DNA from: Acidobacteria bacterium UBA2994
GTDB taxonomy: Bacteria > Acidobacteriota > Vicinamibacteria > Vicinamibacterales > UBA8438
Assembly: GCA_002346545.1 (NCBI GenBank)
Contig: DEAA01000001.1
Span: 1 to 15,340, forward strand
DNA length: 15,340 bases
Direction: 5' to 3'
Made by a program: the position numbers and the translations under genes. The notes under the pieces were generated by a model that worked only from the letters and a program-made list of their open reading frames with translations, had not been told where the DNA came from and searched no databases. Shown here one piece after another: positions 7,368-14,442 of the stretch; the first letter of the stretch is position 1; the number at the start of each line of letters is the position of its first letter.

Positions 7368-8313
7368 GGTGACGACCACCGGCGGTGGCGTCAGGACGCT
7401 CGGGGCGCTATGTCTGGGGCTCCTCGTGACAGCGAACGCCGCGGCACAGTCGAGCTACTCGCGGGGCCAAGGCGTTTGGCCGGCGTTCGAAGGCTGGTGG
7501 CAGAACGGAGACGGCACCTATACGCTGTTCTTCGGCTACATGAACGACAACTGGGAGCAGGTGCTGGACGTACCGGTCGGTCCACTGAACAACATCGAGC
7601 CTGGCGGGCCGGACCAGGGGCAGCCCGCCCGATTCTTGCCCCGGCGTAACCTCTTTCGTTTCGAGATCGTGGTGCCGGCCGACTTTGGCGATAAGGAGTT
7701 GGTCTGGACGCTCACGGCGAACGGACAGACGAACCGGACCTATGCGTCTTTGCGCACCGACTACCTCGTCGACAAGCAGACGATCGCGACAGAGGTCGGG
7801 GCGAATCGGGGCGGGGTCAGCAAGGACTGGCAGTGGAACGAGCCGCCGGCAGTGCGGCTCGATGCGGACGAACCGCGGCGGGTCAGGGTCGGGGAGCCAC
7901 TGATGTTGACGGCCTGGGCGAGCGATGACGACGGCATCCCGTCTTCGACCAAGAGCGGCGTTACCCTGCGGCCTCAGGGGCCGCGCTCGGCACGTCGGGA
8001 CCGGCACCCGGCGTACACGCCGCCGCGGCAGATCGTGCCCGGAAACAACAACGGTCTCCGATTCTCCTGGTATGTCTATCGCGGCGAGGGGGAGGTGACG
8101 TTCGACCCTATCCAGATGAAGACCTGGCAGGATAGTAGGCCGTACGCGAATTCACCCTGGTCGCCGCCGTTCGAGCTTCCTCCCGTGCCTGAAGACGGTA
8201 AGTACGAGGTGACGGCCACCTTCGACCAGCCGGGTACCTACGTCTTGCGGGCGGTCGCCGGCGATGGCGCGCTCTTCTCTTGGCAAGACGCCATCATCAC
8301 TGTAGATCCGTGA
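7357..8313 (+). CDS. Conserved secreted protein of unknown function, coupled to the cytochrome/monooxygenase-like gene
   Basis: This 318-aa protein uses a GTG start that overlaps the upstream stop by 11 bp, so translation is probably coupled. Residues 1-31 form a signal peptide (hydrophobic 14-30, ending Ala-Ala-Ala-Gln). The mature part begins with a Tyr-Ser-Arg-Gly segment and then PAFEGWWQNGDGTY and FGYMNDNWEQ, followed by a Pro/Arg stretch (RFLPRRNLFRFE) and ADFGDKELVWTLT. The C-terminal third looks like an all-beta, immunoglobulin-like domain ending in a strand pattern (GKYEVTATF, GTYVLRAVAGDG). I recognise this layout as a recurring uncharacterised family in Acidobacteriota-type genomes, but know no function. 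There are no catalytic motifs or haem sites, and the only Cys falls in the signal peptide. Coupling to the haem/copper gene suggests a structural or accessory partner in the periplasm. The gene ends convergently, overlapping the next gene by 17 bp. Confidence 0.75.
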   Translation: MASRVTTTGGGVRTLGALCLGLLVTANAAAQSSYSRGQGVWPAFEGWWQNGDGTYTLFFGYMNDNWEQVLDVPVGPLNNIEPGGPDQGQPARFLPRRNLFRFEIVVPADFGDKELVWTLTANGQTNRTYASLRTDYLVDKQTIATEVGANRGGVSKDWQWNEPPAVRLDADEPRRVRVGEPLMLTAWASDDDGIPSSTKSGVTLRPQGPRSARRDRHPAYTPPRQIVPGNNNGLRFSWYVYRGEGEVTFDPIQMKTWQDSRPYANSPWSPPFELPPVPEDGKYEVTATFDQPGTYVLRAVAGDGALFSWQDAIITVDP

Positions 8314-8845
8314 TGCGTGCGTAGACCCGGATGACGCGGCGGTTTCGGCCCATCAGCGTGAAGGTGTCGCCCGGGATGTCGTAGTCCCAGCGGAGTGTCT
8401 GGGCGTCGTCCTCGAGAATCAGGTGGTCGCCCTCGCTCGTGATCGCGAAGCGTCGTTGTGGAATCTCCGTTACGCGGAGGGGCGCATCCTCGGGGGACCT
8501 GCCCCGGCGGTCTTCCGACCGTTCGTAACCATAGGTCCACCCGGTCGCATCCCAGCTGTAGGAGCCGTATCCGGCCGTCGACTCGAAGTCGCCCTGTCCC
8601 TGGCGGTGTCTGGTGGCCATTACCCAGCCGTCGTGGACCATCCACATACCCTCCATTTCTGGTGGGCGGAGCACCCGGTCACCAACGTGCCATTCGACCA
8701 GCCGCCACGTCCCCTCGATGACGTCGCGGATGTCGTCGGCGGGGCGGTCCTGCACTGCCGTTGGCGAAGCTAGTAGCAGTGCGACCCCCAGCACGGCGGT
8801 GGCGCTATGGATGCCTCGTCCTGGGCGGCGAACCATTCTTGGCAT
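8297..8845 (-). CDS. Small secreted lipocalin-like protein
   Basis: This 182-aa protein starts at 8845, with AGGAGG 4 nt upstream; the open frame runs on to 9007, but that extension is Arg-rich and overlaps the divergent gene, so it is rejected. Residues 1-32 form a signal peptide with an Arg-rich n-region. The mature part opens with IEGTWRLVEW (43-52), the Gly-x-Trp-x-Leu start typical of lipocalin-like beta-barrels. It continues with alternating strands (WMVHDGWVMATRH, YGSYSWDATGWTYGYE, RRFAITSEGDHLIL, DTFTLMGRNRRVIRVYARI). Such proteins usually bind a small hydrophobic ligand; no ligand can be named here. The 3' end overlaps the convergent secreted-protein gene by 17 bp, and its promoter region is shared with the phosphatase gene. 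Confidence 0.75.
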   Translation of the reverse strand: MPRMVRRPGRGIHSATAVLGVALLLASPTAVQDRPADDIRDVIEGTWRLVEWHVGDRVLRPPEMEGMWMVHDGWVMATRHRQGQGDFESTAGYGSYSWDATGWTYGYERSEDRRGRSPEDAPLRVTEIPQRRFAITSEGDHLILEDDAQTLRWDYDIPGDTFTLMGRNRRVIRVYARITDLQ

Positions 8846-8873
8846 GCGTCCTCCTGGAAGTGAGTACCAACGG

Positions 8874-8879
8874 ATGATA
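8874..8879 (-). promoter_or_regulatory. Candidate -10 box of the lipocalin-like gene
   Basis: The minus strand reads TATCAT, one mismatch from TATAAT. The expected transcription start near 8867 gives a short leader containing the AGGAGG before the ATG at 8845. No convincing -35 is seen; its expected place coincides with the -10 box of the divergent phosphatase promoter. Confidence 0.4.
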
Positions 8880-8898
8880 CGCGGGCCCGAGACCTGCG

Positions 8899-8904
8899 TA
8901 TAAT
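8899..8904 (+). promoter_or_regulatory. Perfect -10 box predicting a leaderless transcript
   Basis: TATAAT ends 6 bp before the ATG at 8911, so a start point 7 nt after the box would be the A of the start codon itself. No Shine-Dalgarno sequence exists between box and ATG. There is no good -35 hexamer; a TG (8895-8896) lies two bases before the box, close to an extended -10 arrangement. Confidence 0.5.
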
Positions 8905-8910
8905 CGCGCC

Positions 8911-10554
8911 ATGCCTCGCCGACAAATCGTCGATCGTCGACGATTCCTTGCGGAAAGCGCCGGCGCGATGGGCGCGGCGTTCTTTTCCCGGCTACCGCTC
9001 GAGGCAATGGCCGAGCAGGGCGTCCCGCCCGCGGTCCAGGACTGGGACGTCGGGGCGGTCCGCCATCTGCTGCCGCAGGTCAGCGACACCCGCATCATCG
9101 TGAAGGCCTCCTTCGGTGAGCCGCATTCCCGGGCGCCTCGGCTACAAGTCGGTTCGACTTCGGTCGACGGTGAGATGAGCGACACCGTCGGCGAGTACTG
9201 GCAGTTCGATGTCGGGAATCTCGAGCCGGGCCGTCGCTACGAGCTGTCGCTCGCGGATGCAGGCGGGCGTGCGCTCTGCGAACCGTGGCCGCTGTCGACG
9301 TTTCCGTCGCCAGACAGCCAGCCGGACCGGTTTCGGATGCTGTTCTTTACCTGCGCCGGTGGTCCTAGTGGTAGCTATGAGGGCATCGGAGAGCGCCAGG
9401 GGTTCTTGCCCACAGCCATCCGGAACCGGCTACTGCGGCGGGCGCTGTCGTTTGCCCCCGATGCGGCGGTCGCCAATGGCGATCACATTTATTGGGATCT
9501 GCACACCTGGCAGGGTGAGAACGCTGGGCAGCTGAGCGCGAGCGGACGGCGATCGAATTTCGATTTCTCGGCGTCGGTATTCGGTCAGAGCAACGAGGTG
9601 GCGATGAAGGCGGCCGTTGCGCCGCAGTTCGTGCCAGTTTATGGCGCCGATTTCCGGTCGGTGCCCGTGTTCTTCCTGCAGGATGACCATGACCATTGGG
9701 AGAACGATGCGGTCACGGACCTCATCGCCAGTTTTCCGGTACCGTGGTTTCAGTTGCAGCTGGCCCGCGCGACACAGCGGCTGTTTTATCCCGAGTTCCT
9801 TCCGGACGCGCGGCGCCCGTTGGGGCTGCCGTGGTCCGGCACGTTCGACCGTGGTGACGTCTCCGAGAGCTTCGGCACCGTCCGCTACGGCGATCTGGCC
9901 GAGGTGCTGCTCTATGACGTCCGCCGCACCATGAACTTGGGTGGGCCTAATGCAGTGTTCCTCGACGGACAGGTCGAACAATGGCTTAAGGATCGGACCG
10001 GGACCGAGGAGACCCGCCATCTGGTGCATGCGCCCTCGAACCCCTTTGGTTGGAGCGCGGGGAAGTGGGGCGAGTGGTATCCGGATGTCCTCGACCCTGA
10101 GCGGGGCGAACTCACGACCGCGGTCGAGAAACCGTACTGGCAGGAAGGGTGGCTCCGCCAGCACGACAGGTTGCTCCAGGCGATAGGCACTCAGCGCGAG
10201 CGTGCACCGCTGGTCATTAGCGGCGACTTGCACGCCATCGGCACGGGGCGCCTCCATCGCGCGGGAAGTGTCAACCTAGCCGCGCGTCCGGTGACAGCGG
10301 TGCTGAGTGGCCCGATTGGTACCTCTATTCGTGGTTTCCCGTCGGTGGTTCGTGGGATCGGAGCTACCCCGCCGGCCCATCTTGATGTGGAAGAGTCGGC
10401 AGCGCCCATCGAGGATCACGGTTTCACACTCGTCGACTTCGAGCGGGATCGAGTGTTGATTAGACAGTTCAAGTGGGATGTCGACCGTCAGGGCCTCGAT
10501 GCGATTGACGACCTTGAGCCGTTCTACGCCACCGAGCTTCTACGACGGGGCTAG
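8911..10554 (+). CDS. PhoD-like metallophosphatase, Tat-exported
   Basis: This 547-aa protein belongs to the alkaline phosphatase D / metallophosphatase family, which hydrolyses phosphomonoesters or phosphodiesters with a metal centre. The N terminus has a twin-arginine signal (DRRRFLAES, residues 8-16). An N-terminal beta-domain (about 45-135) precedes the catalytic domain. Metal-site motifs appear in the expected order: FFTCAG (145-150, with C148 in the place of the PhoD iron ligand), NGDHIYWD (189-196), LQDDHDHWEND (256-266), YDVRR (335-339) and ISGDLHA (436-442). It is the first gene of a rightward unit, 24 bp before a hydrolase gene, and probably translated from a leaderless message. Length fits the family. 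Tat export suits a protein that binds metals in the cytoplasm before export. The natural phosphoester is unknown. Confidence 0.85.
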   Translation: MPRRQIVDRRRFLAESAGAMGAAFFSRLPLEAMAEQGVPPAVQDWDVGAVRHLLPQVSDTRIIVKASFGEPHSRAPRLQVGSTSVDGEMSDTVGEYWQFDVGNLEPGRRYELSLADAGGRALCEPWPLSTFPSPDSQPDRFRMLFFTCAGGPSGSYEGIGERQGFLPTAIRNRLLRRALSFAPDAAVANGDHIYWDLHTWQGENAGQLSASGRRSNFDFSASVFGQSNEVAMKAAVAPQFVPVYGADFRSVPVFFLQDDHDHWENDAVTDLIASFPVPWFQLQLARATQRLFYPEFLPDARRPLGLPWSGTFDRGDVSESFGTVRYGDLAEVLLYDVRRTMNLGGPNAVFLDGQVEQWLKDRTGTEETRHLVHAPSNPFGWSAGKWGEWYPDVLDPERGELTTAVEKPYWQEGWLRQHDRLLQAIGTQRERAPLVISGDLHAIGTGRLHRAGSVNLAARPVTAVLSGPIGTSIRGFPSVVRGIGATPPAHLDVEESAAPIEDHGFTLVDFERDRVLIRQFKWDVDRQGLDAIDDLEPFYATELLRRG

Positions 10555-10578
10555 GAGGCCATTGGTCGAGGGGCGAGG

Positions 10579-11577
10579 ATGACCGCAACACGTCGAGAGT
10601 TCCTGAAAGCAGGTGCGGTGACTGCCGCCACGCTAGGTACGGAGTCCGCCCGAGTGCGGAGCATGTCTGGAGAGTGGGCCATGCAGGCTAGGGTGCGGAC
10701 CGTGCGGACTCCGGTTCTGGAGATCGGATACGAGGAGCATGGTCCAGTCGATGGGTTTCCGATCATCCTTCTGCACGGATTTCCCTACGACATCCGGTCA
10801 TGGGACGGCGTGCCAGAACCACTGGTGTCGGCGGGGCATCGGGTACTCGTGCCCTATCTCCGCGGGTATGGCCAGACCCGATTTCTTGATCCCGATGCTC
10901 CCCGGATGGCCGAGCAGGCGGCCATCGCGCAGGATGTGGTCGACTTCGCTGATGCCCTCGGTATCGACCAGTGCGCGCTGGCTGGATTCGACTGGGGCAA
11001 TCGGGCAGCGTGCATCACGTCCATCCTCTACCCGGAGCGCGTGCGGGCGCAGGTAGCGATCGGCGGCTACTCGGTACAGAACACCGTTACGCCGGGCCGG
11101 CCAGGTCGGGCGGTGGGCGAGGCTCGGCTCTGGTACCAGTGGTATTTCAATACCGAGCGCGGTCGGGTGGGCCTCGAAAGCAATCGGCACGATATCGTCC
11201 GGTATCTTTGGGATACCTGGTCGCCCGGCTGGGAGTACACCGACGAGGTGTACGACCGCTCCGCCCCATCGTTCGATAATCCTGACTTCGTGGACATCGT
11301 TATCCATTCGTATAGGCATCGTCACGTCAACGCGCCAGGAGAGGAGCGCTTTCTCGAGGTCGAGGGCCGGTTGGCTGAGCGTCCACCGATCACGGTGCCG
11401 GCCATTGTGCTCCGTGGTCTCGACAGCGGGTTCGGTCGACCGTCGTCTGATCCAAGCGGCGATCAGCGTCGCTTCCCGAATCTGGTCGCGCGGCGTCTCG
11501 TGGAGGGTGCCGGTCATGACCTTCCCGCGCACCGACCGGATGCCGTGTCGGATGCGTTGCTCGAACTACTGGCCTGA
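10579..11577 (+). CDS. Alpha/beta hydrolase, epoxide-hydrolase type, Tat-like signal
   Basis: This 332-aa hydrolase has the layout of the epoxide hydrolase / haloalkane dehalogenase group. HGFP (66-69) forms the oxyanion region. AGFDWGNR (135-142) puts Asp138, not Ser, at the nucleophile elbow; D282 is a possible acid residue, and H313 in GAGHDLP is the catalytic His. Aromatic lid residues suited to polarising an epoxide occur in LWYQWYF (184-190) and HSYRHRH (243-249). An Asp nucleophile favours epoxide or halide substrates over esters. The N terminus, TRREFLKAG, looks like a twin-arginine signal, but the stretch after it is only weakly hydrophobic, so export is uncertain. It lies 24 bp after the phosphatase gene and 2 bp before the racemase-like gene, so these are probably one operon. 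Substrate unknown. Confidence 0.8.
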   Translation: MTATRREFLKAGAVTAATLGTESARVRSMSGEWAMQARVRTVRTPVLEIGYEEHGPVDGFPIILLHGFPYDIRSWDGVPEPLVSAGHRVLVPYLRGYGQTRFLDPDAPRMAEQAAIAQDVVDFADALGIDQCALAGFDWGNRAACITSILYPERVRAQVAIGGYSVQNTVTPGRPGRAVGEARLWYQWYFNTERGRVGLESNRHDIVRYLWDTWSPGWEYTDEVYDRSAPSFDNPDFVDIVIHSYRHRHVNAPGEERFLEVEGRLAERPPITVPAIVLRGLDSGFGRPSSDPSGDQRRFPNLVARRLVEGAGHDLPAHRPDAVSDALLELLA

Positions 11578-11579
11578 CT

Positions 11580-12671
11580 ATGTCGACACCGCTAACCATT
11601 CGCCGCATCCGCGCACGACCGGTGCTTGTACCGTTGGCGAGACCGGTGGTGATCCGGATCTCGACCATTCACGAGTGGCCGCTGATTCTCATCGATCTCG
11701 AAACGGACCAGGGCGTCGTTGGACGGAGCTACCTTGGTCCCTACACGGCGAAGACTATGCGGTACCTAGTTCCAGCCGTTGAGGATCTTGGTGAGTTGCT
11801 GTCGGGGCGTCCCGTGGCGCCGGTGGACCTGTTCGAGGACTCCAGGAAGTCGCTGCACTTTGTCGGTTACGAAGGAATGGCGGCCATCGCCGTGGCTGGG
11901 GTCGACATGGCCGCGTGGGATGCCGCGGCGAAAGTACGGGAACAGCCGCTCTGCGATCTGCTCGGGGGGACGGTCGGACCAGTCCGAGCCTACAACAGCA
12001 ACGGGCTCTGGCTGCTCGAGCCCAAGGCTGTGGCCGAGGAGGCTAGCGAGTTGGTGGCAGAGGGTGGCTTCTCGGCATTGAAGCTTCGTCTCGGCCGCGA
12101 GCGGGCGGCGGACGACCTCGAGACGCTGGATCGCGTTCGCGAGGCGGTCGGACCGGACGTCGAGTTGATGGTCGACTACAACCAGAGCCTTGATTTGGAG
12201 CAGGCGATGCGCCGCTGCCATCAGATCGACGACCGCGGGCTCTGCTGGATCGAAGAGCCGATCGTCTATGACGATCTCGATGGCTACCGGACGCTGAGGG
12301 AGCAGCTGTCGACGCCACTCCAGATCGGTGAGAACTTCTACGGTCCCAGGGCGCTGCACCGGGCAATCGTCCATCGGGCGTGCGACCTAGTAATGCCAGA
12401 CTTTATGCGGATCGGCGGCGTGACCGGGTGGCTTCGGGCGGCGGGCATCGCGGGCGCAGCGGGTGTGCCGATGTCGACCCACCTGTATCCGGAAGTCGGG
12501 GCCCACGTGATGCGGGTGACCGAGACTGCGCACTGGCTTGAGTGGCAGAGTTGGGCGGATCCGATTCTGAAAGAGCCCTACCCGGTAGTGGACGGTTCGC
12601 TGCAGATACCCGATACACCTGGTGTGGGCATGGATTGGGACGAGGACGCCGTTGCCCGGTACGGCGTTTAA
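11580..12671 (+). CDS. Mandelate racemase-like enolase-superfamily enzyme with K-x-R motif
   Basis: This 363-aa cytoplasmic enzyme (no signal peptide) belongs to the mandelate racemase subgroup, which abstracts the alpha-proton of a carboxylate at a Mg2+ site. The active site maps onto Pseudomonas mandelate racemase with a constant +4 offset: K168 (K164), D199 (D195), N201 (N197), E225 (E221), E251 (E247), D274 (D270), H301 (H297) and E321 (E317). The exception is R170 in place of K166, the S-side base. Other segments also resemble that enzyme closely: GVDMAAWDA (107-115), VDYNQSLD (198-205), MRIGGVTGW (276-284) and AHWLEW (317-322). Length is near the 359 aa I recall. The start follows the hydrolase stop by 2 bp without a Shine-Dalgarno, so it is probably coupled. 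It may be a racemase, a one-sided epimerase or an acid-sugar dehydratase; the closeness favours an aryl alpha-hydroxy acid. Confidence 0.85.
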   Translation: MSTPLTIRRIRARPVLVPLARPVVIRISTIHEWPLILIDLETDQGVVGRSYLGPYTAKTMRYLVPAVEDLGELLSGRPVAPVDLFEDSRKSLHFVGYEGMAAIAVAGVDMAAWDAAAKVREQPLCDLLGGTVGPVRAYNSNGLWLLEPKAVAEEASELVAEGGFSALKLRLGRERAADDLETLDRVREAVGPDVELMVDYNQSLDLEQAMRRCHQIDDRGLCWIEEPIVYDDLDGYRTLREQLSTPLQIGENFYGPRALHRAIVHRACDLVMPDFMRIGGVTGWLRAAGIAGAAGVPMSTHLYPEVGAHVMRVTETAHWLEWQSWADPILKEPYPVVDGSLQIPDTPGVGMDWDEDAVARYGV

Positions 12672-12681
12672 GGGTCTTGAC

Positions 12682-12710
12682 TTGCGAACGAGCGCGACCG
12701 GGTCTACGCT
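12682..12710 (+). promoter_or_regulatory. Possible promoter before the secreted protein at 12750
   Basis: TTGCGA (12682-12687) and TACGCT (12705-12710) are 17 bp apart; an overlapping TTGACT (12677-12682) is a better -35 but sits 22 bp from the -10. The match is modest. It suggests the following gene can be transcribed independently of the racemase-like gene. Confidence 0.3.
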
Positions 12711-12749
12711 GTGGGACAGGCAGACAGGACACGAAGGAGAAGCACCGTG

Positions 12750-13760
12750 ATGAAGAAGTGGCTTGCCGTCGGCGCCGTCGGATTGATCGGAGTAGGGTTG
12801 GCTTCGGTGGTGGTGGCACAAGAGGCCGACCGGACCATGCCTATGCAGACGCCGGATGGACAACCCGACGTGTCCGGCATCTTCACCTTCCGCACCATCA
12901 CGCCGTTCCAACGTCCGTCGCAGTTCGCCGACCAGGAAACACTCGACGCGGAAACAGCTGCGGCATTCGAGGCATCTGAGCGGACTAGGCAGAATCGCGA
13001 CCTGTTCGATCCTGAGAGGGGCTCCGGAGGCTATCGGCCACGTGCTGAGGGCGGCGTGCTCTCCTACAACGAGTTCTGGTACGAGCGCGGCATCGAGCTG
13101 ACGTCGGACAAGCGAACGTCGCTCATTGTCGACCCCTCGAACGGCCGGCTACCGGAGCGGGTGCCGCAGTCCACCAATTCGGATATGCCGCAGCTGACCC
13201 GCGAGGAGCGAGTGGCCCGGGCCTATAACTCCTATGAGAATCGCAGCACGGGCGACCGCTGCATCATGGGATTCAATGCCGGTCCGCCGATGCGGTCGAG
13301 TGCCTACAACAACAACGTGATGATCTTCCAGGCGCCCGGGTACGTGGCCATCCTGAACGAGATGGTGCACAACGCGCGGATCATTCCGATCACCGAGCCG
13401 GGAGCCGAGGAGGCCGCGAAGCCGCCCTTCGATCAGCGCAGCGGCGTGTCGCGGGCGCACTGGGACGGGGAGACGCTGGTCATCGAGACCACCCAGTATG
13501 CTGGGGGCAGTAGTGGACTGACGTCGACCAATATGCATCTGGTGGAGCGCCTGACGCGCCTGGATCCGGACACGGTGGCCTATGAATACACGGTGACCGA
13601 CCCGACCGTGTACACCCAGCCCTATACGGTGATGATGCCGTTCCGCCGAACCGACGGACCGCTCTTCGAGTACGCCTGCCACGAAGGCAACATTGGCCTC
13701 CACGGAATTCTGGCCGGCGCGCGGAATCTGGAGCGCCTGGGCCGTGAGCTGAGACCGTAA
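12750..13760 (+). CDS. Conserved secreted protein of unknown function
   Basis: This 336-aa protein starts at ATG 12750 (AAGGAG 11 nt upstream); a GTG one codon earlier is equally possible. Residues 1-24 form a Sec signal peptide (MKKW n-region, hydrophobic core, Val-Val-Ala-Gln). The mature protein opens with P-D-G-Q-P-D-V-S-G-I, a segment I recognise at the start of many uncharacterised exported proteins in Acidobacteriota and some Proteobacteria. Later blocks typical of that family are SYNEFWYERG (105-114), RTSLIVDPSNGRLP (122-135), DRCIMGFNAGPP (169-180), MIFQAPGYVAI (191-201), RAHWDGETLVIETT (235-248) and FEYACHEGN (306-314). C171 and C310 could pair as a disulfide. No catalytic motif is known to me. 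It is separated from the racemase-like gene by 78 bp and followed by a long non-coding stretch. Confidence 0.8.
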   Translation: MKKWLAVGAVGLIGVGLASVVVAQEADRTMPMQTPDGQPDVSGIFTFRTITPFQRPSQFADQETLDAETAAAFEASERTRQNRDLFDPERGSGGYRPRAEGGVLSYNEFWYERGIELTSDKRTSLIVDPSNGRLPERVPQSTNSDMPQLTREERVARAYNSYENRSTGDRCIMGFNAGPPMRSSAYNNNVMIFQAPGYVAILNEMVHNARIIPITEPGAEEAAKPPFDQRSGVSRAHWDGETLVIETTQYAGGSSGLTSTNMHLVERLTRLDPDTVAYEYTVTDPTVYTQPYTVMMPFRRTDGPLFEYACHEGNIGLHGILAGARNLERLGRELRP

Positions 13761-13841
13761 TCGCTAGCAGTTGTTGGCGGTCTGACCAGGCGTGGTCTGC
13801 GTCGCAGCACTGACGTTTAGGGATCGCATCGTGATCATGAG

Positions 13842-13866
13842 GGCGGGGCCCGGCTAGGGCTCCGCC
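13842..13866 (+). terminator. GC-rich hairpin after the secreted-protein gene
   Basis: A 10-bp stem (13842-13851 with 13857-13866, one G-U pair) closes a 5-nt loop, 81 nt after the stop at 13760. It lacks a T-tract, so it is not a textbook intrinsic terminator. It may still stop or stabilise the 3' end of the transcript. Confidence 0.4.
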
Positions 13867-14269
13867 ACGCACCTGCCTCTGGGTTGAGAGAGCACGCGCC
13901 GGCCTTTGGTTAAGGTGGCGATCTTTGCCGCCACACACCGCTGGTAGAGCGAGCTCGACGTTCCAGCTTCCGCACCGCTCTGCTGGCGACCTTGGGCGCC
14001 AAGCTGTTGTTGTGTGACCTGGTCCTTGCGCAAGCCTCTGCACCAAACCCGATAGTCGCTCCGAGTAGCAGGGTCGCAACTAGCGTCACGTTCGATGGAC
14101 GGCTGACGGGCTAGGGAGACCTGTCGCTTAATCGTTCCGCCTCCCACGCCGGACTGGGAGTGAGGGTTTGACTGGGCCGCCTGTTCGATATTGAGCCCCC
14201 CGCGTGCCCGCAGTAGGATCCAAGTACATCACAGCGTCGCCGGCGGAGAGAGCTGTAGAACCGACTGCC

Positions 14270-14307
14270 TTCGGCTAGAAGACGACCCTGAGGCAACGCT
14301 AGCCGAA
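14270..14307. repeat. 9-bp perfect inverted repeat
   Basis: TTCGGCTAG (14270-14278) is the exact reverse complement of CTAGCCGAA (14299-14307), with 20 nt between. No T-run follows on either strand, so a terminator is unlikely. It could be an operator half-site pair or an RNA hairpin about 135 bp upstream of the DUF3303 gene. Confidence 0.45.
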
Positions 14308-14442
14308 AAGGCTTCAGCCAGGCCACAGAGATCGTCAACGTGCTGAGGCTATCGCGTACGCTTGATTGTGTCTCGATTTCGGTCCCGCGTATTGATGTGG
14401 CCACGATCGGGTAATTGCTTCTCATTAACCAAGGAGGACGAC

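Larger units (their letters stand above)
13761..14442. other. 682-bp stretch without a supported gene
   Basis: The plus strand has no open frame of note. The minus-strand open frames lack ribosome binding sites and protein-like composition. The stretch marks a change from GC-rich secreted-protein genes to two small, less GC-rich genes. It contains two inverted repeats (listed separately) and ends in the leader of the DUF3303 gene. I see no tRNA-like cloverleaf or transposase remnant. Confidence 0.5.

Noticed and set aside
5889..7379. A 496-codon open frame antisense to the cytochrome/monooxygenase-like gene
   Set aside because: It mirrors the sense gene almost exactly, lacks a signal or known domain, and is rich in Arg, Val, His and Gly, as expected of an antisense frame created by GC-rich codon use.
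8846..9007. N-terminal extension of the lipocalin-like protein
   Set aside because: It overlaps the start of the divergent phosphatase gene and lies ahead of a proper ribosome site and signal peptide at 8845.
9430..10257. A 275-codon antisense frame within the phosphatase gene
   Set aside because: The sense strand carries all PhoD-type metal motifs; the antisense frame has no supporting start signal.
10798..11532. A 244-codon antisense frame within the hydrolase gene
   Set aside because: The sense strand has the full set of hydrolase catalytic motifs; the antisense product shows no family pattern.
13480..14079. A 199-codon minus-strand frame reaching into the secreted-protein gene
   Set aside because: About half of it is antisense to a well-supported gene, and the remainder has no protein-like pattern.
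14111..14425. A 104-codon minus-strand frame in the non-coding stretch
   Set aside because: No ribosome binding site, low-complexity Ser/Arg/Leu composition and no recognisable domain; I treat it as chance.
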